Shown: positions 19,477 to 29,034, counted from the stretch's first letter. The stretch: 64,000 bases of DNA from Shimia gijangensis (GCF_900142085.1 NZ_FQZQ01000014.1:57618-121617); one strand, 5' to 3'. Notes: generated by a model from the letters alone, not told the origin. Translations and numbers: made by a program.

Positions 19477-20066
19477 CTTTTTGCCTTGGGTTGACCGGTT
19501 CAATTGGAATGGGCAAATCAACCACAGCCCGGTTGTTCGCCGAGGCTGGATGCGCGGTGTGGGATGCGGATGCCGCCGTTCATCGCATGTATTCTGCCGG
19601 GGGCGCGGCGGTTCAGCCCATCCAAGAGGCTTTGCCACAGGCAATTGTTGATGAGGCGGTCTCGCGAGATCGGTTGAAAGAGATGATTGGGCAGGATGCG
19701 ACGGTGCTGAAAGCGCTGGAGCAGATTGTACATCCTTTGGTGGCCCAGGACCGCGCCCAATTTCTTGAGACGGCCAAGGCGGATATCGTGGTTTTTGACA
19801 TTCCTTTGCTGTTTGAAGGCGGCGGAGACGCGATGATGGATGCGGTGATATGTGTCTCTGTTCCGGCCGAACTTCAAAAATCCCGCGTGATGGAGCGTGG
19901 TACCATGACCGAAGAACAATTCGAGCAAATTCGAGCTAAACAGATGCCCAATGACGAAAAATGCGCGCGGTCCGATTTCGTCGTGACCACGGATACGCTT
20001 GACCACGCGCGTGCTCAGGTGGACAAGATTGTTAAAACGATCAGGAGGCAACTGGCCAATGCGTGA
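19473..20066 (+). CDS. coaE: Dephospho-CoA kinase CoaE
   Basis: Last step of coenzyme A synthesis: phosphorylates the 3'-hydroxyl of dephospho-CoA. 197 residues. P-loop GSIGMGKST (about residues 8-16), then VWDADAAVHRMY in the substrate region and FDIPLLFEGG. Overlaps aroE by 4 bp and dnaQ by 8 bp. Confidence 0.97.
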   Translation: MTFCLGLTGSIGMGKSTTARLFAEAGCAVWDADAAVHRMYSAGGAAVQPIQEALPQAIVDEAVSRDRLKEMIGQDATVLKALEQIVHPLVAQDRAQFLETAKADIVVFDIPLLFEGGGDAMMDAVICVSVPAELQKSRVMERGTMTEEQFEQIRAKQMPNDEKCARSDFVVTTDTLDHARAQVDKIVKTIRRQLANA

Positions 20067-20787
20067 AATCGTGCTTGATACCGAAACAACTGGGTTTGAT
20101 CCGTTCACCGGCGACCGCATTGTCGAGATCGGCGCGATTGAGCTGCACAATCACATGCCAACCGGGCGCACCTATCATCAGTACATCAACCCGGAACGTT
20201 CCATGCCGCAGGGCGCCTTTGAGGTGCACGGGATTGGCCCCGATATTCTGGAGCCGCCACAGGAAACCGGACCGGGAGCGGTCACGTTGCGCGACAAGCC
20301 ACTGTTCAAGGAAATTGGTCAGGCGTTTGTGGATTTTGTTGGTGACGCCAAACTGGTGATCCACAATGCGTCATTCGACATGAAGTTCCTGAATGCCGAG
20401 CTGAAATGGATTGGCTTGGCGCAGCTCCCGTGGGAACAGGCGATTGATACGCTGGCGATCGCCCGCACGAAATTTCCCGGCTCGCCCGCCTCTTTGGACG
20501 CGCTGTGTCGCCGCTTTGGTATTGATAACTCGAACCGGACGTTACACGGCGCCCTGCTCGACTCGGAAATCCTGGCCGAGGTTTATCTGGAGCTTATTGG
20601 TGGACGTCAGCCGGACTTTGCCTTGTCTGCGAATGCATCTGTGGGCGGCGTTGGCCAAGAACAGGATGACTGGCGACCCCAGGCCCGGCCAAATCCGCTT
20701 CCATCCCGGCTGACGGAAGAAGAGAAAAAGGCCCACGAGGCGTTCGTTGCCGAAATGGGCGACGATGCCTTGTGGGCCAAATCTTAG
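20059..20787 (+). CDS. dnaQ: DNA polymerase III epsilon subunit (3'-5' proofreading exonuclease)
   Basis: Proofreading subunit of the replicative polymerase. 242 residues. ExoI motif VLDTETTGFDP with the metal-binding Asp/Glu, ExoII LVIHNASFDMKFLN, and ExoIII HGALLDSEILAEVYLEL. Start at ATG 20059, behind a strong AGGAGG 10 nt upstream; an open frame reaches back to 19999 but lies within coaE. The C-terminal 45 residues, lacking exonuclease motifs, are probably the polymerase-binding tail. Confidence 0.97.
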   Translation: MREIVLDTETTGFDPFTGDRIVEIGAIELHNHMPTGRTYHQYINPERSMPQGAFEVHGIGPDILEPPQETGPGAVTLRDKPLFKEIGQAFVDFVGDAKLVIHNASFDMKFLNAELKWIGLAQLPWEQAIDTLAIARTKFPGSPASLDALCRRFGIDNSNRTLHGALLDSEILAEVYLELIGGRQPDFALSANASVGGVGQEQDDWRPQARPNPLPSRLTEEEKKAHEAFVAEMGDDALWAKS

Positions 20788-20815
20788 ACGTACCCTGAAA
20801 AATCAGAGAGACGTA

Positions 20816-21304
20816 TTATGCAGTGCCTTGGGGTTGTTCGGCAGCCTGACGGCGCGCGATTTCCTGACGGTAGAGCTGCATAAAGTCGATGTTTTCCAGG
20901 TTCAGTGGCGGGAAGCCACCATCGCGGGTCACGTCAGAGACGATGCGACGCAGGAACGGAAACAACAGACGTGGGCATTCGATCAGCAGGAAGGGGTGCA
21001 TTTGATCTTCCGGAACACCTTCGATGTGGAAAACGCCAGTGTATTCCAGCTCAAGAATAAACATCTCGTCGCCGCTTTCCTTGGCTTTCGATGTGATGTT
21101 CAGCTTGGTGGTGACTTCGAACTGGTGTTCAACGTCACGCGGCTGAGCGTCAAGGTTCACCTGAACCTGTACGTCTGGCTGAACTTCGCCTTGCGCGCGC
21201 TTTTGCGCCAAAATGTTTTCAAACGACATATCGCGAATGAATTGGGCCAGCACGTTCATGCGGATCTGAGGGGCCTGAGTGGCTCCGTTGTCGTTTTCCG
21301 ACAT
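20816..21304 (-). CDS. secB: Protein-export chaperone SecB
   Basis: Tetrameric cytosolic chaperone that keeps preproteins unfolded and hands them to SecA. 162 residues. Family stretches include PQIRMNVLAQFIRDMSFEN, ELEYTGVFHIEGV, ECPRLLFPFLRRIVSDVTRDGGFPP and the acidic/hydrophobic C-terminus. Convergent with dnaQ (28 bp gap) with no obvious terminator between them. Confidence 0.97.
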   Translation of the reverse strand: MSENDNGATQAPQIRMNVLAQFIRDMSFENILAQKRAQGEVQPDVQVQVNLDAQPRDVEHQFEVTTKLNITSKAKESGDEMFILELEYTGVFHIEGVPEDQMHPFLLIECPRLLFPFLRRIVSDVTRDGGFPPLNLENIDFMQLYRQEIARRQAAEQPQGTA

Positions 21305-21364
21305 TTGGGTTTCTCCTGAAAATTCAAAAAATCCCGGTTGCTTTAGCAGCTAGAGCGCAAAGCC

Positions 21365-21862
21365 TCAATGCTTAGTCCAACCAGAGGATGAGTGTGTAGG
21401 TTTTTTGTTCGGGTCAACTTCGGTAAATTCGCCATCAATCACGTCCGGCCCACCGTTAGGATGGTTTGGAGGCTGTGAAGGGTGGCCATGCATAGAGCCC
21501 ATCGAAAAGCTTTGAACCCTGATCCGGGACCGTGCGTATTTGAATACGGCCACCCGGATTGGCGGCATCAAAAGTGCAAACCCGACGGCATCGGTGAAAA
21601 AGCCCGGCGTCAGCAGCAATGCGCCAGCAATCAGGATCATGGCACCATGCGCCAAAGGCTCGGTCGGATCATCCAGTTCGGAAAATGAGCGCTGCAGGTT
21701 TCCCATGGCAAGGGCACCCTGGTTGCGAACAAGATACGTGCCGATCATCGCCGTGATAATCACTACGGCAAGGGTCGGCCAAAGGCCAATTGCACCGCCA
21801 ACTTGGATGAACAATGCGATTTCAATCAGTGGAACGCTCACAAAGGCCAGAAACAGCCACAT
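21365..21862 (-). CDS. fxsA: FxsA-family membrane protein
   Basis: Small inner-membrane protein; in E. coli FxsA overexpression relieves F-plasmid exclusion of phage T7, but the cellular role is unknown. About 165 residues. Family core: PLIEIALFIQVGGAIGLWPTLA..., a loop with MGNLQ, and LLTPGFFTDAVGFALL. Three hydrophobic segments. ATG 21862 is preferred over ATG 21871 because AGGAG is 10 nt from the former and only 1 nt from the latter. Divergent from the Tim44-like gene. Confidence 0.88.
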   Translation of the reverse strand: MWLFLAFVSVPLIEIALFIQVGGAIGLWPTLAVVIITAMIGTYLVRNQGALAMGNLQRSFSELDDPTEPLAHGAMILIAGALLLTPGFFTDAVGFALLMPPIRVAVFKYARSRIRVQSFSMGSMHGHPSQPPNHPNGGPDVIDGEFTEVDPNKKPTHSSSGWTKH

Positions 21863-21964
21863 TTTTTCCATTCTCCTAAGGTTACTTGGCCCGGTGGACT
21901 TGACCCGGTTCGTGACTTACATAAGTGCGGTATATCACCGTTTCCATGCCCGAAAGGGGTTCAA

Positions 21965-22627
21965 ATGAGTTCTTCGCCTATCATACAGCTTTTGGTTCTG
22001 GCCGGAATTGCCGTTTTTCTGATCCTGCGCCTTAAGAATGTACTTGGCACTCGCGATGGTTTTGAGCCTCCGCGTGAAGCGCAGCAACAACCAATAAGCC
22101 GCAGCGGCCCTGATCTTTCTGTTATCGAAGGCGGACCAGACGCAGATATCGTTGATCACGTGCCTGCCGACAGCGATGCTGCCAAAGCGCTGGGTGCAAT
22201 GAAAGCTGCCGAGCCAAGTTTCAATGTTTCCGAATTCCTTCAGGGTGCCCGTGGGGCCTATGAAATGATTCTAATGGGATTTGAAAAAGGCGATCTGGCC
22301 AGTATTTTGCCTTTCCTGTCCGAAGAGGTTTACGAAGCCTTTTCGCAAGTGGTGGATTCACGCGAACAACAAGGCCTCACGGTTGAGAGTGAATTTGTGG
22401 GTGTGCGTGAAATGGCTCTGCATGATGCTCAGTTTGATGCAAATTCAGGCGAGGGCGAAGTATCGGTTCGGTTTGTTGGCGAGCTGACCCATGTCGTGCG
22501 CGACCGCGCCGGAGATATTGTTGAAGGCGACGAGCGCCACGTGAAAAAGCAAAAGGACATCTGGACCTTTGCGCGCGTGATGGGAAACAACGATCCCAAC
22601 TGGCAACTTGTCGCGACGGGCGAATGA
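21965..22627 (+). CDS. Tim44/TimA-domain protein, membrane anchored
   Basis: 220 residues. One N-terminal membrane helix (IIQLLVLAGIAVFLILRL), a short linker, and a C-terminal Tim44-like domain (about 75-218: FNVSEFLQGARGAYEMILMGFEKGDLASILPFLS..., ending DPNWQLVATGE). Alphaproteobacterial relatives of mitochondrial Tim44 associate with the membrane; the bacterial role is little known. Start at ATG 21965, behind GAAAGGGG about 5 nt away. Overlaps mltA by 4 bp. Confidence 0.87.
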   Translation: MSSSPIIQLLVLAGIAVFLILRLKNVLGTRDGFEPPREAQQQPISRSGPDLSVIEGGPDADIVDHVPADSDAAKALGAMKAAEPSFNVSEFLQGARGAYEMILMGFEKGDLASILPFLSEEVYEAFSQVVDSREQQGLTVESEFVGVREMALHDAQFDANSGEGEVSVRFVGELTHVVRDRAGDIVEGDERHVKKQKDIWTFARVMGNNDPNWQLVATGE

Positions 22628-23661
22628 TCCGCTGGTTTCGGGCTACGATATTTGCGGGGCTGGTCATGGCTGGCTCTGACGCGATGTCCGAAACCACCTA
22701 TTCCATTCTGGATTTCAATGATCTTGATGGTTGGGCCGAAGACAACCACGTTGAAGCACTCGAGGTGTTTCGCAACACCTGTATGGATTTTGACGCGCCT
22801 GACTGGAAGTCGCTTTGCGCGGCCGCGAATGAGTTCACCGATGCCCGCAAATTCTTTGAGTTACTATTTCGTCCGGTTTTGATCGAGGACGGCGCCAATC
22901 CGCTGTTCACCGGATATTTTGAGCCAGAACTGGACGGCGCGCTGCGTCAGACTTCCCGTTATCGGTATCCGGTGTACCTGACCCCGCCAGAAGTGAAACG
23001 CCAAAGCCAATGGTTGTCCCGACGCGCCATTGAAACCAGTGGTGTGATGGATGGCAGAGGGTTGGAAATAGCCTGGGTTGACGACTCGGTTGAGCTGTTT
23101 TTTCTGCAAATTCAGGGATCAGGCCGTATTCGCCTGCCAGACGGAAGTTCATTGCGGGTGGGTTATGGTGGGTCAAACGGCCATCCCTATCGCTCAATTG
23201 GTGTCGAGCTGGTCCGGCGAGGGGTATATTCGTCGCATCAGGTGAGTGCTGAAGTTATCAAAAACTGGGTTCGGCGAAATCCGGTCGATGGGGCCGAGTT
23301 GTTACGCCACAATGATTCCTATGTGTTCTTCAGGAAAGTGAACCGTGTTCCTTCGGATCGGGGGCCATTGGGCGCAATGAACCGTTCTGTCACAGATATG
23401 CGCAGTGTCGCGGTTGATCCGAAATTCACGCCTTTGGGTGCGCCGGTTTGGCTTGAGAAAGATGGTAAAAATCCTTTGCGGCGGCTGATGGTGGCGCAGG
23501 ACACCGGATCAGCGATCAAAGGCGCGCAACGCGCCGACATCTTTTTCGGAACTGGCGACGAAGCTGGTCGCGCAGCGGGCCAACTCAAAGATAGTGGCCG
23601 CATGGTTGTGCTGCTCCCGATTCAACGCGCTTTTGCCATGCTACCCGAGGCCGTGTTGTGA
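22624..23661 (+). CDS. mltA: Membrane-bound lytic murein transglycosylase A
   Basis: Cleaves the MurNAc-GlcNAc bond of peptidoglycan, leaving 1,6-anhydro ends. 345 residues. A signal sequence is followed by the MltA barrel (NPLFTGYFEPELDGA) and the C-terminal 3D domain with conserved aspartates (VDPKFTPLGAPVWLE, AQDTGSAIKGAQRADIFFG). The N-terminus lacks an obvious lipobox Cys, unlike E. coli MltA. Sits between the Tim44-like and Smr genes, overlapping each by 4 bp. Confidence 0.95.
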   Translation: MIRWFRATIFAGLVMAGSDAMSETTYSILDFNDLDGWAEDNHVEALEVFRNTCMDFDAPDWKSLCAAANEFTDARKFFELLFRPVLIEDGANPLFTGYFEPELDGALRQTSRYRYPVYLTPPEVKRQSQWLSRRAIETSGVMDGRGLEIAWVDDSVELFFLQIQGSGRIRLPDGSSLRVGYGGSNGHPYRSIGVELVRRGVYSSHQVSAEVIKNWVRRNPVDGAELLRHNDSYVFFRKVNRVPSDRGPLGAMNRSVTDMRSVAVDPKFTPLGAPVWLEKDGKNPLRRLMVAQDTGSAIKGAQRADIFFGTGDEAGRAAGQLKDSGRMVVLLPIQRAFAMLPEAVL

Positions 23662-24236
23662 CCAGACGCCGATTGACGCCCGAAGAGGTTGAGCTGTGGC
23701 GCAAGGTGACGGAAACCGCACACAGATTTCATCCAGAGCAGGCCCGCCACGAAGCCCCAAAACCAAAGCCTAAGCCGGTTAAGGTGGCCAGGGCCCGCGT
23801 TGCAGAGTTCGAAGTGGGCGCCAAAGCCAAATCTGGCCCGCAGAAACACAATCTGTTACCCGGCATTTCCGAAAGGATCGCAAGACAGCCGATCCAGATG
23901 GATAAAAAGATGTTTGGCAAACTGAAGCGCGGCAAGATGCTGCCAGATGCCAAAATTGACTTGCACGGTATGACCCTGGATCGGGCCCACCCCGCTTTGA
24001 CCGGGTTTGTTTTGCGATCTCATGCCGAGGGTAGGCGTCTGGTTCTTGTCATTACCGGCAAGGGAAAAACCAGATCAGACGATGGGCCGATGCCAGTGCG
24101 TCGGGGTATTCTGAAACATCAGGTGCCGCAATGGCTTTCGATGCCACCATTGTCGACTGTGGTTTTGCAGGTCGCCGAAGCACATCTCAAGCACGGCGGA
24201 TCTGGTGCTTATTACGTATATCTGCGCCGCCACTAG
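23658..24236 (+). CDS. Smr-domain protein (DNA/RNA nicking-type domain)
   Basis: 192 residues. A basic N-terminal half rich in Lys/Pro is followed by a C-terminal Smr domain: KIDLHGMTLDRAHPALTGF, VLVITGKGK, and the final LKHGGSGAYYVYLRRH. Smr domains act as nucleases or ribosome-collision factors; stand-alone versions like this are poorly characterised. GTG start overlapping the mltA stop. Its TAG stop and the TAG of the convergent hydrolase share the same four bases, CTAG. Confidence 0.9.
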   Translation: MTRRRLTPEEVELWRKVTETAHRFHPEQARHEAPKPKPKPVKVARARVAEFEVGAKAKSGPQKHNLLPGISERIARQPIQMDKKMFGKLKRGKMLPDAKIDLHGMTLDRAHPALTGFVLRSHAEGRRLVLVITGKGKTRSDDGPMPVRRGILKHQVPQWLSMPPLSTVVLQVAEAHLKHGGSGAYYVYLRRH

Positions 24237-25339
24237 CGCTGCTCGGCGGGGTCTTCATCAGGGGCCAGATTGAAGACAACGGCCTGATTGGCGTGAAGCG
24301 TCGAATCTGACAGCTTATCAAGCACACTTCGCGACCGCCCTTCTGTAAAACCCTCATGTTGCCTGGCGCCTGTCATCAGCGCGATGAGTGCAGGCGACTC
24401 GGCAAACACAAAATGCGTGTTTTTGGAATCTTCGCTGAACTCGCTCACATCGACGAACTGTATGGGATAATCTGATAATTCATCCTGACTGTTACCCAAG
24501 CCAAGGCGGTTTGTGCCCGCGTTCAGCGTTGAAGAAAAGCGTAGGGCTTTGTCATTTTGCGATGTGAAAACGACAAATTGATTGGGTAGCTCTTCAATCC
24601 GATCCAGTTGTTCGTGGAACAAATCGACGGCAATATCAGGTGACACGAGCAAAACAGTTTCGATGTTTCGGTTGGTCCAGCCCGGATGAGTCAATTCAAT
24701 CTGGCGTAACGCCTCCATCACAAGCAGGCCACCCATTGAGTGGCCCATAACCAAGATATTGCGCGCGCCGGCCTGGGTTAGAAGATAGAGGGTCTTCTCC
24801 ATCGAGTCGCGGGCAAACAGAACGCTTTCTCGGTCATAAGTATAACCGGCGGGATGGGCCGCGCTGGGCCACGCATAGGCGACGCTCACACCGGGGTTTT
24901 CAAAGTCTTTGGCAATCTGCGCGGTGCGATACACAGAATCTGAGTACCCATTGTAATAGCCATGCACGAAAAGCGTGACTTCGCGTTCTTTGGATGGTCG
25001 GGTTTGCAACTCGGCGCGCAGGGCGCGAATAAACTCTTGATCTGACTTGAATTCAGTCTCGGCAGCAATCGCAAAGTGTTTGTTCAGATTTGGCTTCTTA
25101 TTGTATTTTGGCGAATCACCAACCTCATGATTGGGCGGAATTCCAACCAATGTCTTATTGTAGCTGGTGATTTGGGATCGCTCCTTGCCATAATACCCTT
25201 CAGCATTTCGGCTGCGATCCGTCACGACAAAAACCGAAACGGTCTCGTCCTGAAACTGCGCCTGAGGAATGATCGGCGCAGGCGTGCGGTCGCCGCAGCT
25301 GACCAGCACAACGAGAGATAAGATCAAGAAAAACCGCAT
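24233..25339 (-). CDS. Alpha/beta-hydrolase lipoprotein (DUF900-type)
   Basis: About 368 residues. A short signal with lipobox LVSC puts the mature protein on a membrane surface. The hydrolase core shows VTLFVHGYYNGYSDS (oxyanion region) and the nucleophile elbow GHSMGG (about residues 200-205); VSPDIAVD may supply the acidic residue. Closest in pattern to the DUF900 esterase/lipase-like family; substrate unknown. ATG 25339 is preferred to the upstream GTG 25348 because it starts directly at the signal sequence. Confidence 0.83.
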   Translation of the reverse strand: MRFFLILSLVVLVSCGDRTPAPIIPQAQFQDETVSVFVVTDRSRNAEGYYGKERSQITSYNKTLVGIPPNHEVGDSPKYNKKPNLNKHFAIAAETEFKSDQEFIRALRAELQTRPSKEREVTLFVHGYYNGYSDSVYRTAQIAKDFENPGVSVAYAWPSAAHPAGYTYDRESVLFARDSMEKTLYLLTQAGARNILVMGHSMGGLLVMEALRQIELTHPGWTNRNIETVLLVSPDIAVDLFHEQLDRIEELPNQFVVFTSQNDKALRFSSTLNAGTNRLGLGNSQDELSDYPIQFVDVSEFSEDSKNTHFVFAESPALIALMTGARQHEGFTEGRSRSVLDKLSDSTLHANQAVVFNLAPDEDPAEQR

Positions 25340-25411
25340 ACCGTACACAAACCCGATCTGGCATAGTTGCCTATAACTATGCCCAACCGGGCGCGGCGAC
25401 GCCAGCGGCGA

Positions 25412-26722
25412 TTACAAAACGTAGCGGCTGAGATCTGCCGACTTGGTGAGTTCGCCAAGGTTCTTGTCTACAAAAGCAGCGTCTACGGTGACCGAAAGGC
25501 CGGATTGATCCGGTGCTGTAAAGCTCAGCTCTTCGAACACACGCTCCATCACAGTGTACAGACGCCGCGCGCCGATATTTTCGATGCTTTGGTTCACTTC
25601 AGCTGCAATATGGGCAAGCGACGCAATGCCATCGTCGGTGAATGTGACAGTGACTTCTTCGGTGCCCATCAACGCTGTGTATTGCCGGGTCAGCGCGTTG
25701 TCGGTTTCGGTCAGAATGCGCACGAAATCTTCTTCGGTCAGCGCACGCAGTTCAACACGGATCGGCAGGCGGCCCTGAAGTTCGGGCAGCAGATCAGATG
25801 GTTTGGCAATGTGGAAAGCACCCGATGCGATAAACAGGATGTGGTCGGTTTTCACTGTTCCATGTTTGGTGCTGACGGTTGTGCCTTCGATCAATGGCAG
25901 CAAATCACGCTGAACACCTTCGCGGCTGACGTCACCACCGCGGGCTTCCTGGCGGGCGCAAACCTTGTCGATCTCGTCCAGAAACACGATGCCGTTTTGC
26001 TCCACGGCTTCAAGCGCGCTGCGGGTCACGGCCTCGTCATCCAGCAATTTGTCAGCTTCTTCTGAAATCAGAATTTCATAGCTTTCGGAAACGGTCAGGC
26101 GACGGCGCTGAGTGCGCCCGCCCATGGCTTTGCCAAACAGATCGCCAATATTCATCATGCCCATCTGGTTGCCGGGCTGGCCGGGGATGTCGAACATTCC
26201 ACCCATCGGATTTGAAGTGTCGGCCAAATCCAATTCGATCATAGTGTCGTCCAGTTCGCCGGACTTCAGCTTTTTGCGGAACATTTCGCGGGTCGCTTCG
26301 CGGGCGTCCTCTCCGGCGATGGCTTCGATCACGCGGTCTTCGGCGGCTTGATGGGCGTTTGCCTTAACCTCATCGCGCATGTTTTCGCGGGTCATGGCAA
26401 TGGCGCTGTCGACGAGGTCCCGCACGATCTGCTCGACATCACGGCCGACATAGCCCACCTCGGTGAACTTGGTGGCTTCGACCTTGATAAAGGGGGCTTT
26501 GGCCAGTTTTGCCAGACGGCGGCTGATTTCGGTTTTACCAACGCCCGTCGGCCCGATCATCAGGATATTCTTGGGATAAACCTCTTCGCGCAGATCATCT
26601 GACAATTGCTTGCGGCGCCAGCGATTGCGCAGCGCCACGGCGACGGCGCGTTTGGCATCATTCTGGCCAATGATGAACCGATCCAGTTCCGAAACGATTT
26701 CACGCGGGGTCAGGTCAGTCAT
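25412..26722 (-). CDS. hslU: ATP-dependent protease ATPase subunit HslU
   Basis: AAA+ unfoldase that feeds proteins into the HslV peptidase. 436 residues from ATG 26722, which has GGAG 6 nt upstream; a TTG 12 bp further up is the alternative. N-terminal [33 protein letters not shown], Walker [10 protein letters not shown], the substrate-grabbing pore loop (GYVGRDVE), an I-domain with [11 protein letters not shown], and Walker [10 protein letters not shown]. Separated from hslV by 617 bp that contain a gene on the other strand. Confidence 0.98.
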   Translation of the reverse strand: MTDLTPREIVSELDRFIIGQNDAKRAVAVALRNRWRRKQLSDDLREEVYPKNILMIGPTGVGKTEISRRLAKLAKAPFIKVEATKFTEVGYVGRDVEQIVRDLVDSAIAMTRENMRDEVKANAHQAAEDRVIEAIAGEDAREATREMFRKKLKSGELDDTMIELDLADTSNPMGGMFDIPGQPGNQMGMMNIGDLFGKAMGGRTQRRRLTVSESYEILISEEADKLLDDEAVTRSALEAVEQNGIVFLDEIDKVCARQEARGGDVSREGVQRDLLPLIEGTTVSTKHGTVKTDHILFIASGAFHIAKPSDLLPELQGRLPIRVELRALTEEDFVRILTETDNALTRQYTALMGTEEVTVTFTDDGIASLAHIAAEVNQSIENIGARRLYTVMERVFEELSFTAPDQSGLSVTVDAAFVDKNLGELTKSADLSRYVL

Positions 26723-26891
26723 CAAATTCTCCAATCCAGAAAGACAGGGCGGAACCTAAGCACCTAATTCAAAAACGCAAGCACCCACGGTGTTTTCACG
26801 CCAAGTAAGCACCTCGTGAGGAGACATTTCCATTTTCCAAGGCGTTCTTAGGTGAGTTGAAGACGGATCACACATCACAAAGGACAGTACC

Positions 26892-27296
26892 ATGATCAAT
26901 CGCCGCAAATTTATCAGCGCAACCGCCCTTGTTGGTTCGGGGGCTGCCATGATGATCGCCACTCCGACCTTTGCGGAGAGGATGAAGGCTGCAACCGGAA
27001 TGTTTGAAGGGCGCAGCAACCACGTCACCATGGGTACGGTTTCGATCATCGAAGAAGATGGCCGCAGGTTTATTGAGCTCGGTGATGATTTTTCGCTGGA
27101 CAGTGGCCCGGACCCGCGCGTCGCTTTGGGCAAAGACGGAACCTATGATCCGGACAGCAAACTTGGCGCGTTGCTAAGTTATTCCGGAAAACAGCGTTAT
27201 GCCCTACCACCAACGCTCGACCTCGCCAGTTACAACGAAGTGGTCATCTGGTGTGATGTGGCCAGCGTGCCGCTGGGTGTCGCCAAAATTCAGTAA
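26892..27296 (+). CDS. Tat-exported DM13-domain protein
   Basis: 134 residues. The N-terminus MINRRKFISATALVG has the twin-arginine pattern, and TPTFA is a likely cleavage site near residue 32. The rest is one DM13 domain: GTVSIIEEDGRRFIELGDDFSLDSGPDPRVAL, QRYALP, and NEVVIWCDVASVPLGVAKI with the single conserved Cys in IWC. DM13 domains are proposed to be redox or electron-transfer modules; in bacteria this is untested. It lies on the strand opposite to hslU and hslV, between them. Confidence 0.85.
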   Translation: MINRRKFISATALVGSGAAMMIATPTFAERMKAATGMFEGRSNHVTMGTVSIIEEDGRRFIELGDDFSLDSGPDPRVALGKDGTYDPDSKLGALLSYSGKQRYALPPTLDLASYNEVVIWCDVASVPLGVAKIQ

Positions 27297-27317
27297 CCGT
27301 AACACCACTCGCGGTGA

Positions 27318-27356
27318 GGGGGTTGGCTGATCCAGACGGTCAGCCCCCGATTTTCT
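27318..27356 (+). terminator. Possible terminator of the DM13 gene overlapping the end of hslV
   Basis: GGCTGA (27325-27330) pairs with TCAGCC (27340-27345), and the adjoining G and C runs extend the stem after a bulge. ATTTTCTC follows on the plus strand. It includes the hslV stop codon. Modest stem and weak T-tract. Confidence 0.3.
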
Positions 27357-27897
27357 CGATGGTCAGATTGCCGTTGGTGTAGACGCAGATGTCGGCGGCA
27401 ATGGCCATGGCATCGCGTGCGACCTGTTCCGCAGATTTGTCCGTGTCCATCATGCCCCGCGCTGCTGCCAGGGCAAAGTTGCCGCCAGACCCGATGGCCG
27501 CGACGTTGTGCTCGGGTTCAAGAACATCGCCTGCCCCGGTGATCACAAAAATGTCTTTGCCGTCAGATACAATCAGCATCGCTTCGAGTTTTTGAAGGTA
27601 TTTATCCGTGCGCCAGTCTTTGGCCAGTTCAACACTGGCGCGGGCCAGCTGACCCGGAGTTGCCTCAAGCTTGGCTTCAAGCCGTTCCAGCAAAGTGAAT
27701 GCATCCGCCGTTGATCCGGCGAAACCGGCAACCACGTCGTATCCACCGGGGTTAAGTCGGCGCACCTTGCGGGCCGTGCCCTTGATAACGGTCTGGCCCA
27801 AAGACACCTGCCCGTCACCTGCGATCACGACTTCATCGCCCTTTTTCACGCCAATGATTGTGGTTCCGTGCCAGCCAGGAAATTGATCGTCCGCCAT
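27340..27897 (-). CDS. hslV: HslV, peptidase subunit of the HslUV protease
   Basis: Proteasome-like threonine peptidase. 185 residues from ATG 27897. A short propeptide ([11 protein letters not shown]) precedes the catalytic Thr of [23 protein letters not shown], giving the expected processed N-terminus. [20 protein letters not shown] and [16 protein letters not shown] are family signatures. The open frame extends to 27951 but without similarity. Upstream of hslU in the direction of transcription. Confidence 0.98.
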   Translation of the reverse strand: MADDQFPGWHGTTIIGVKKGDEVVIAGDGQVSLGQTVIKGTARKVRRLNPGGYDVVAGFAGSTADAFTLLERLEAKLEATPGQLARASVELAKDWRTDKYLQKLEAMLIVSDGKDIFVITGAGDVLEPEHNVAAIGSGGNFALAAARGMMDTDKSAEQVARDAMAIAADICVYTNGNLTIEKIGG

Positions 27898-28065
27898 GTG
27901 GGCCTCCGTTTGTTGCCAGCAATATATGGGCCGCATCAGGCGGGGACGCAACCGGGTGGTGACGCAGAGAAATCAAATTGATACGGAATTTGAAGACCCC
28001 TACGTCATGTCATTATTGGATAATGCTGATAGTTTGGAGTTGGTTCCGGTTTTTAGGAGTGCAAA

Positions 28066-29034
28066 GTGCTGGCTGACCCCCGTGTGAAACAAGCCATGGA
28101 AGAGTGGCGTTTGATTGCCCCCGGTCTGGGTTTTGATGCGGAGTCATTTCACCACAGGCTGGTTTGGCAAAAACAAGAGCCGGACCGAAGCCACATTGTT
28201 GTGCGCTTGGTGGGAGAAACCCACAAGCTGATCCTGAAAAAGGTTTTCAAACCTGAAGCGCACAACATGAAACAGTCGATGGAGATGCAGCAGAAAGCCA
28301 ATGAACACATGTCCGGTGACGCCAGATTTGGGGCGCCTCAAGTGTTGCATGTATCAAAGGACGGCAGTCTGTCGATCATGGAGTTCGTACCAGGTAAAAC
28401 TGTGAATGATCACCTGGAAGCCGGTAAGCCAGCCGTTCAGTTTTTGCGCAGAACCGGCGCTTGGTTGGCATCCTTTCACAGCAGTTTTCAAACGAGCCAT
28501 CGTAAGTTTCAACCGCATTTCATGGTGAACCATATTCAACGGGTTTCCGAGAAAGTTGAAGCTTTGGAGGTTTCAGTGCCCAACAGCGATCTGTTTTTGC
28601 GATGTTGCGAGCGCATTCCCGCCATCGCCGATAAATTCCACAATGCCAAAACGACCGTGGCGCAAAAGCATGGCGATATGAACACCCGTAATATTCTGGT
28701 CGGGCCACAAGGTGTTTTCGGCCTTGATTTCGCTGCGGAAAGCTCTGCCCCAGTCGGATATGACATCGTCAGATTTCTGATGGATTATGCTGAGCTGTTT
28801 CAAGACCCTTCAGACGTCAAACGCGGTCAGATACTGGCGGCCAAAACGACGAATGGCTTCTTTAAGGGGTATGATGTTGTGGGTTCGGAAGATCCAGCCG
28901 TGTCCTTTCTGCCATTTGTCCAGATTTTGAATGACTGGCGCATCATTCCCGCCAAAAGTGAAGCGCGCAGCCTGCGCCAATCCAGACGTTTGGCCGTCAT
29001 CCAAGTGTTGGCGGAAAAGGGCTTTATGGTGTAA
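28066..29034 (+). CDS. Phosphotransferase of the APH/choline-kinase fold
   Basis: 322 residues. Kinase-like features in order: an N-lobe with LILKKVF (candidate ATP-binding Lys), IMEFVPGKTVNDHL hinge, catalytic loop QKHGDMNTRNIL (HGDxxxxN), and GLDFAAES, where the metal-binding Asp is present. Substrate unknown; the aminoglycoside phosphotransferase family covers many small-molecule kinases, so antibiotic resistance should not be assumed. GTG start with AGGAG 6 nt upstream. Downstream it shares a hairpin terminator with convergent trxA. The 168 bp before it (from hslV) hold only promoter sequence, as far as I can see. Confidence 0.75.
   Translation: MLADPRVKQAMEEWRLIAPGLGFDAESFHHRLVWQKQEPDRSHIVVRLVGETHKLILKKVFKPEAHNMKQSMEMQQKANEHMSGDARFGAPQVLHVSKDGSLSIMEFVPGKTVNDHLEAGKPAVQFLRRTGAWLASFHSSFQTSHRKFQPHFMVNHIQRVSEKVEALEVSVPNSDLFLRCCERIPAIADKFHNAKTTVAQKHGDMNTRNILVGPQGVFGLDFAAESSAPVGYDIVRFLMDYAELFQDPSDVKRGQILAAKTTNGFFKGYDVVGSEDPAVSFLPFVQILNDWRIIPAKSEARSLRQSRRLAVIQVLAEKGFMV

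Noticed and set aside
27896..28087. 63-codon frame before the phosphotransferase gene
   Set aside because: Overlaps the well-supported GTG start and ribosome site of the next gene, and has no ribosome site of its own.
28066..29034. Aminoglycoside resistance gene
   Set aside because: The APH fold is present but it is a core-region gene among housekeeping genes; the family has many non-resistance kinases.
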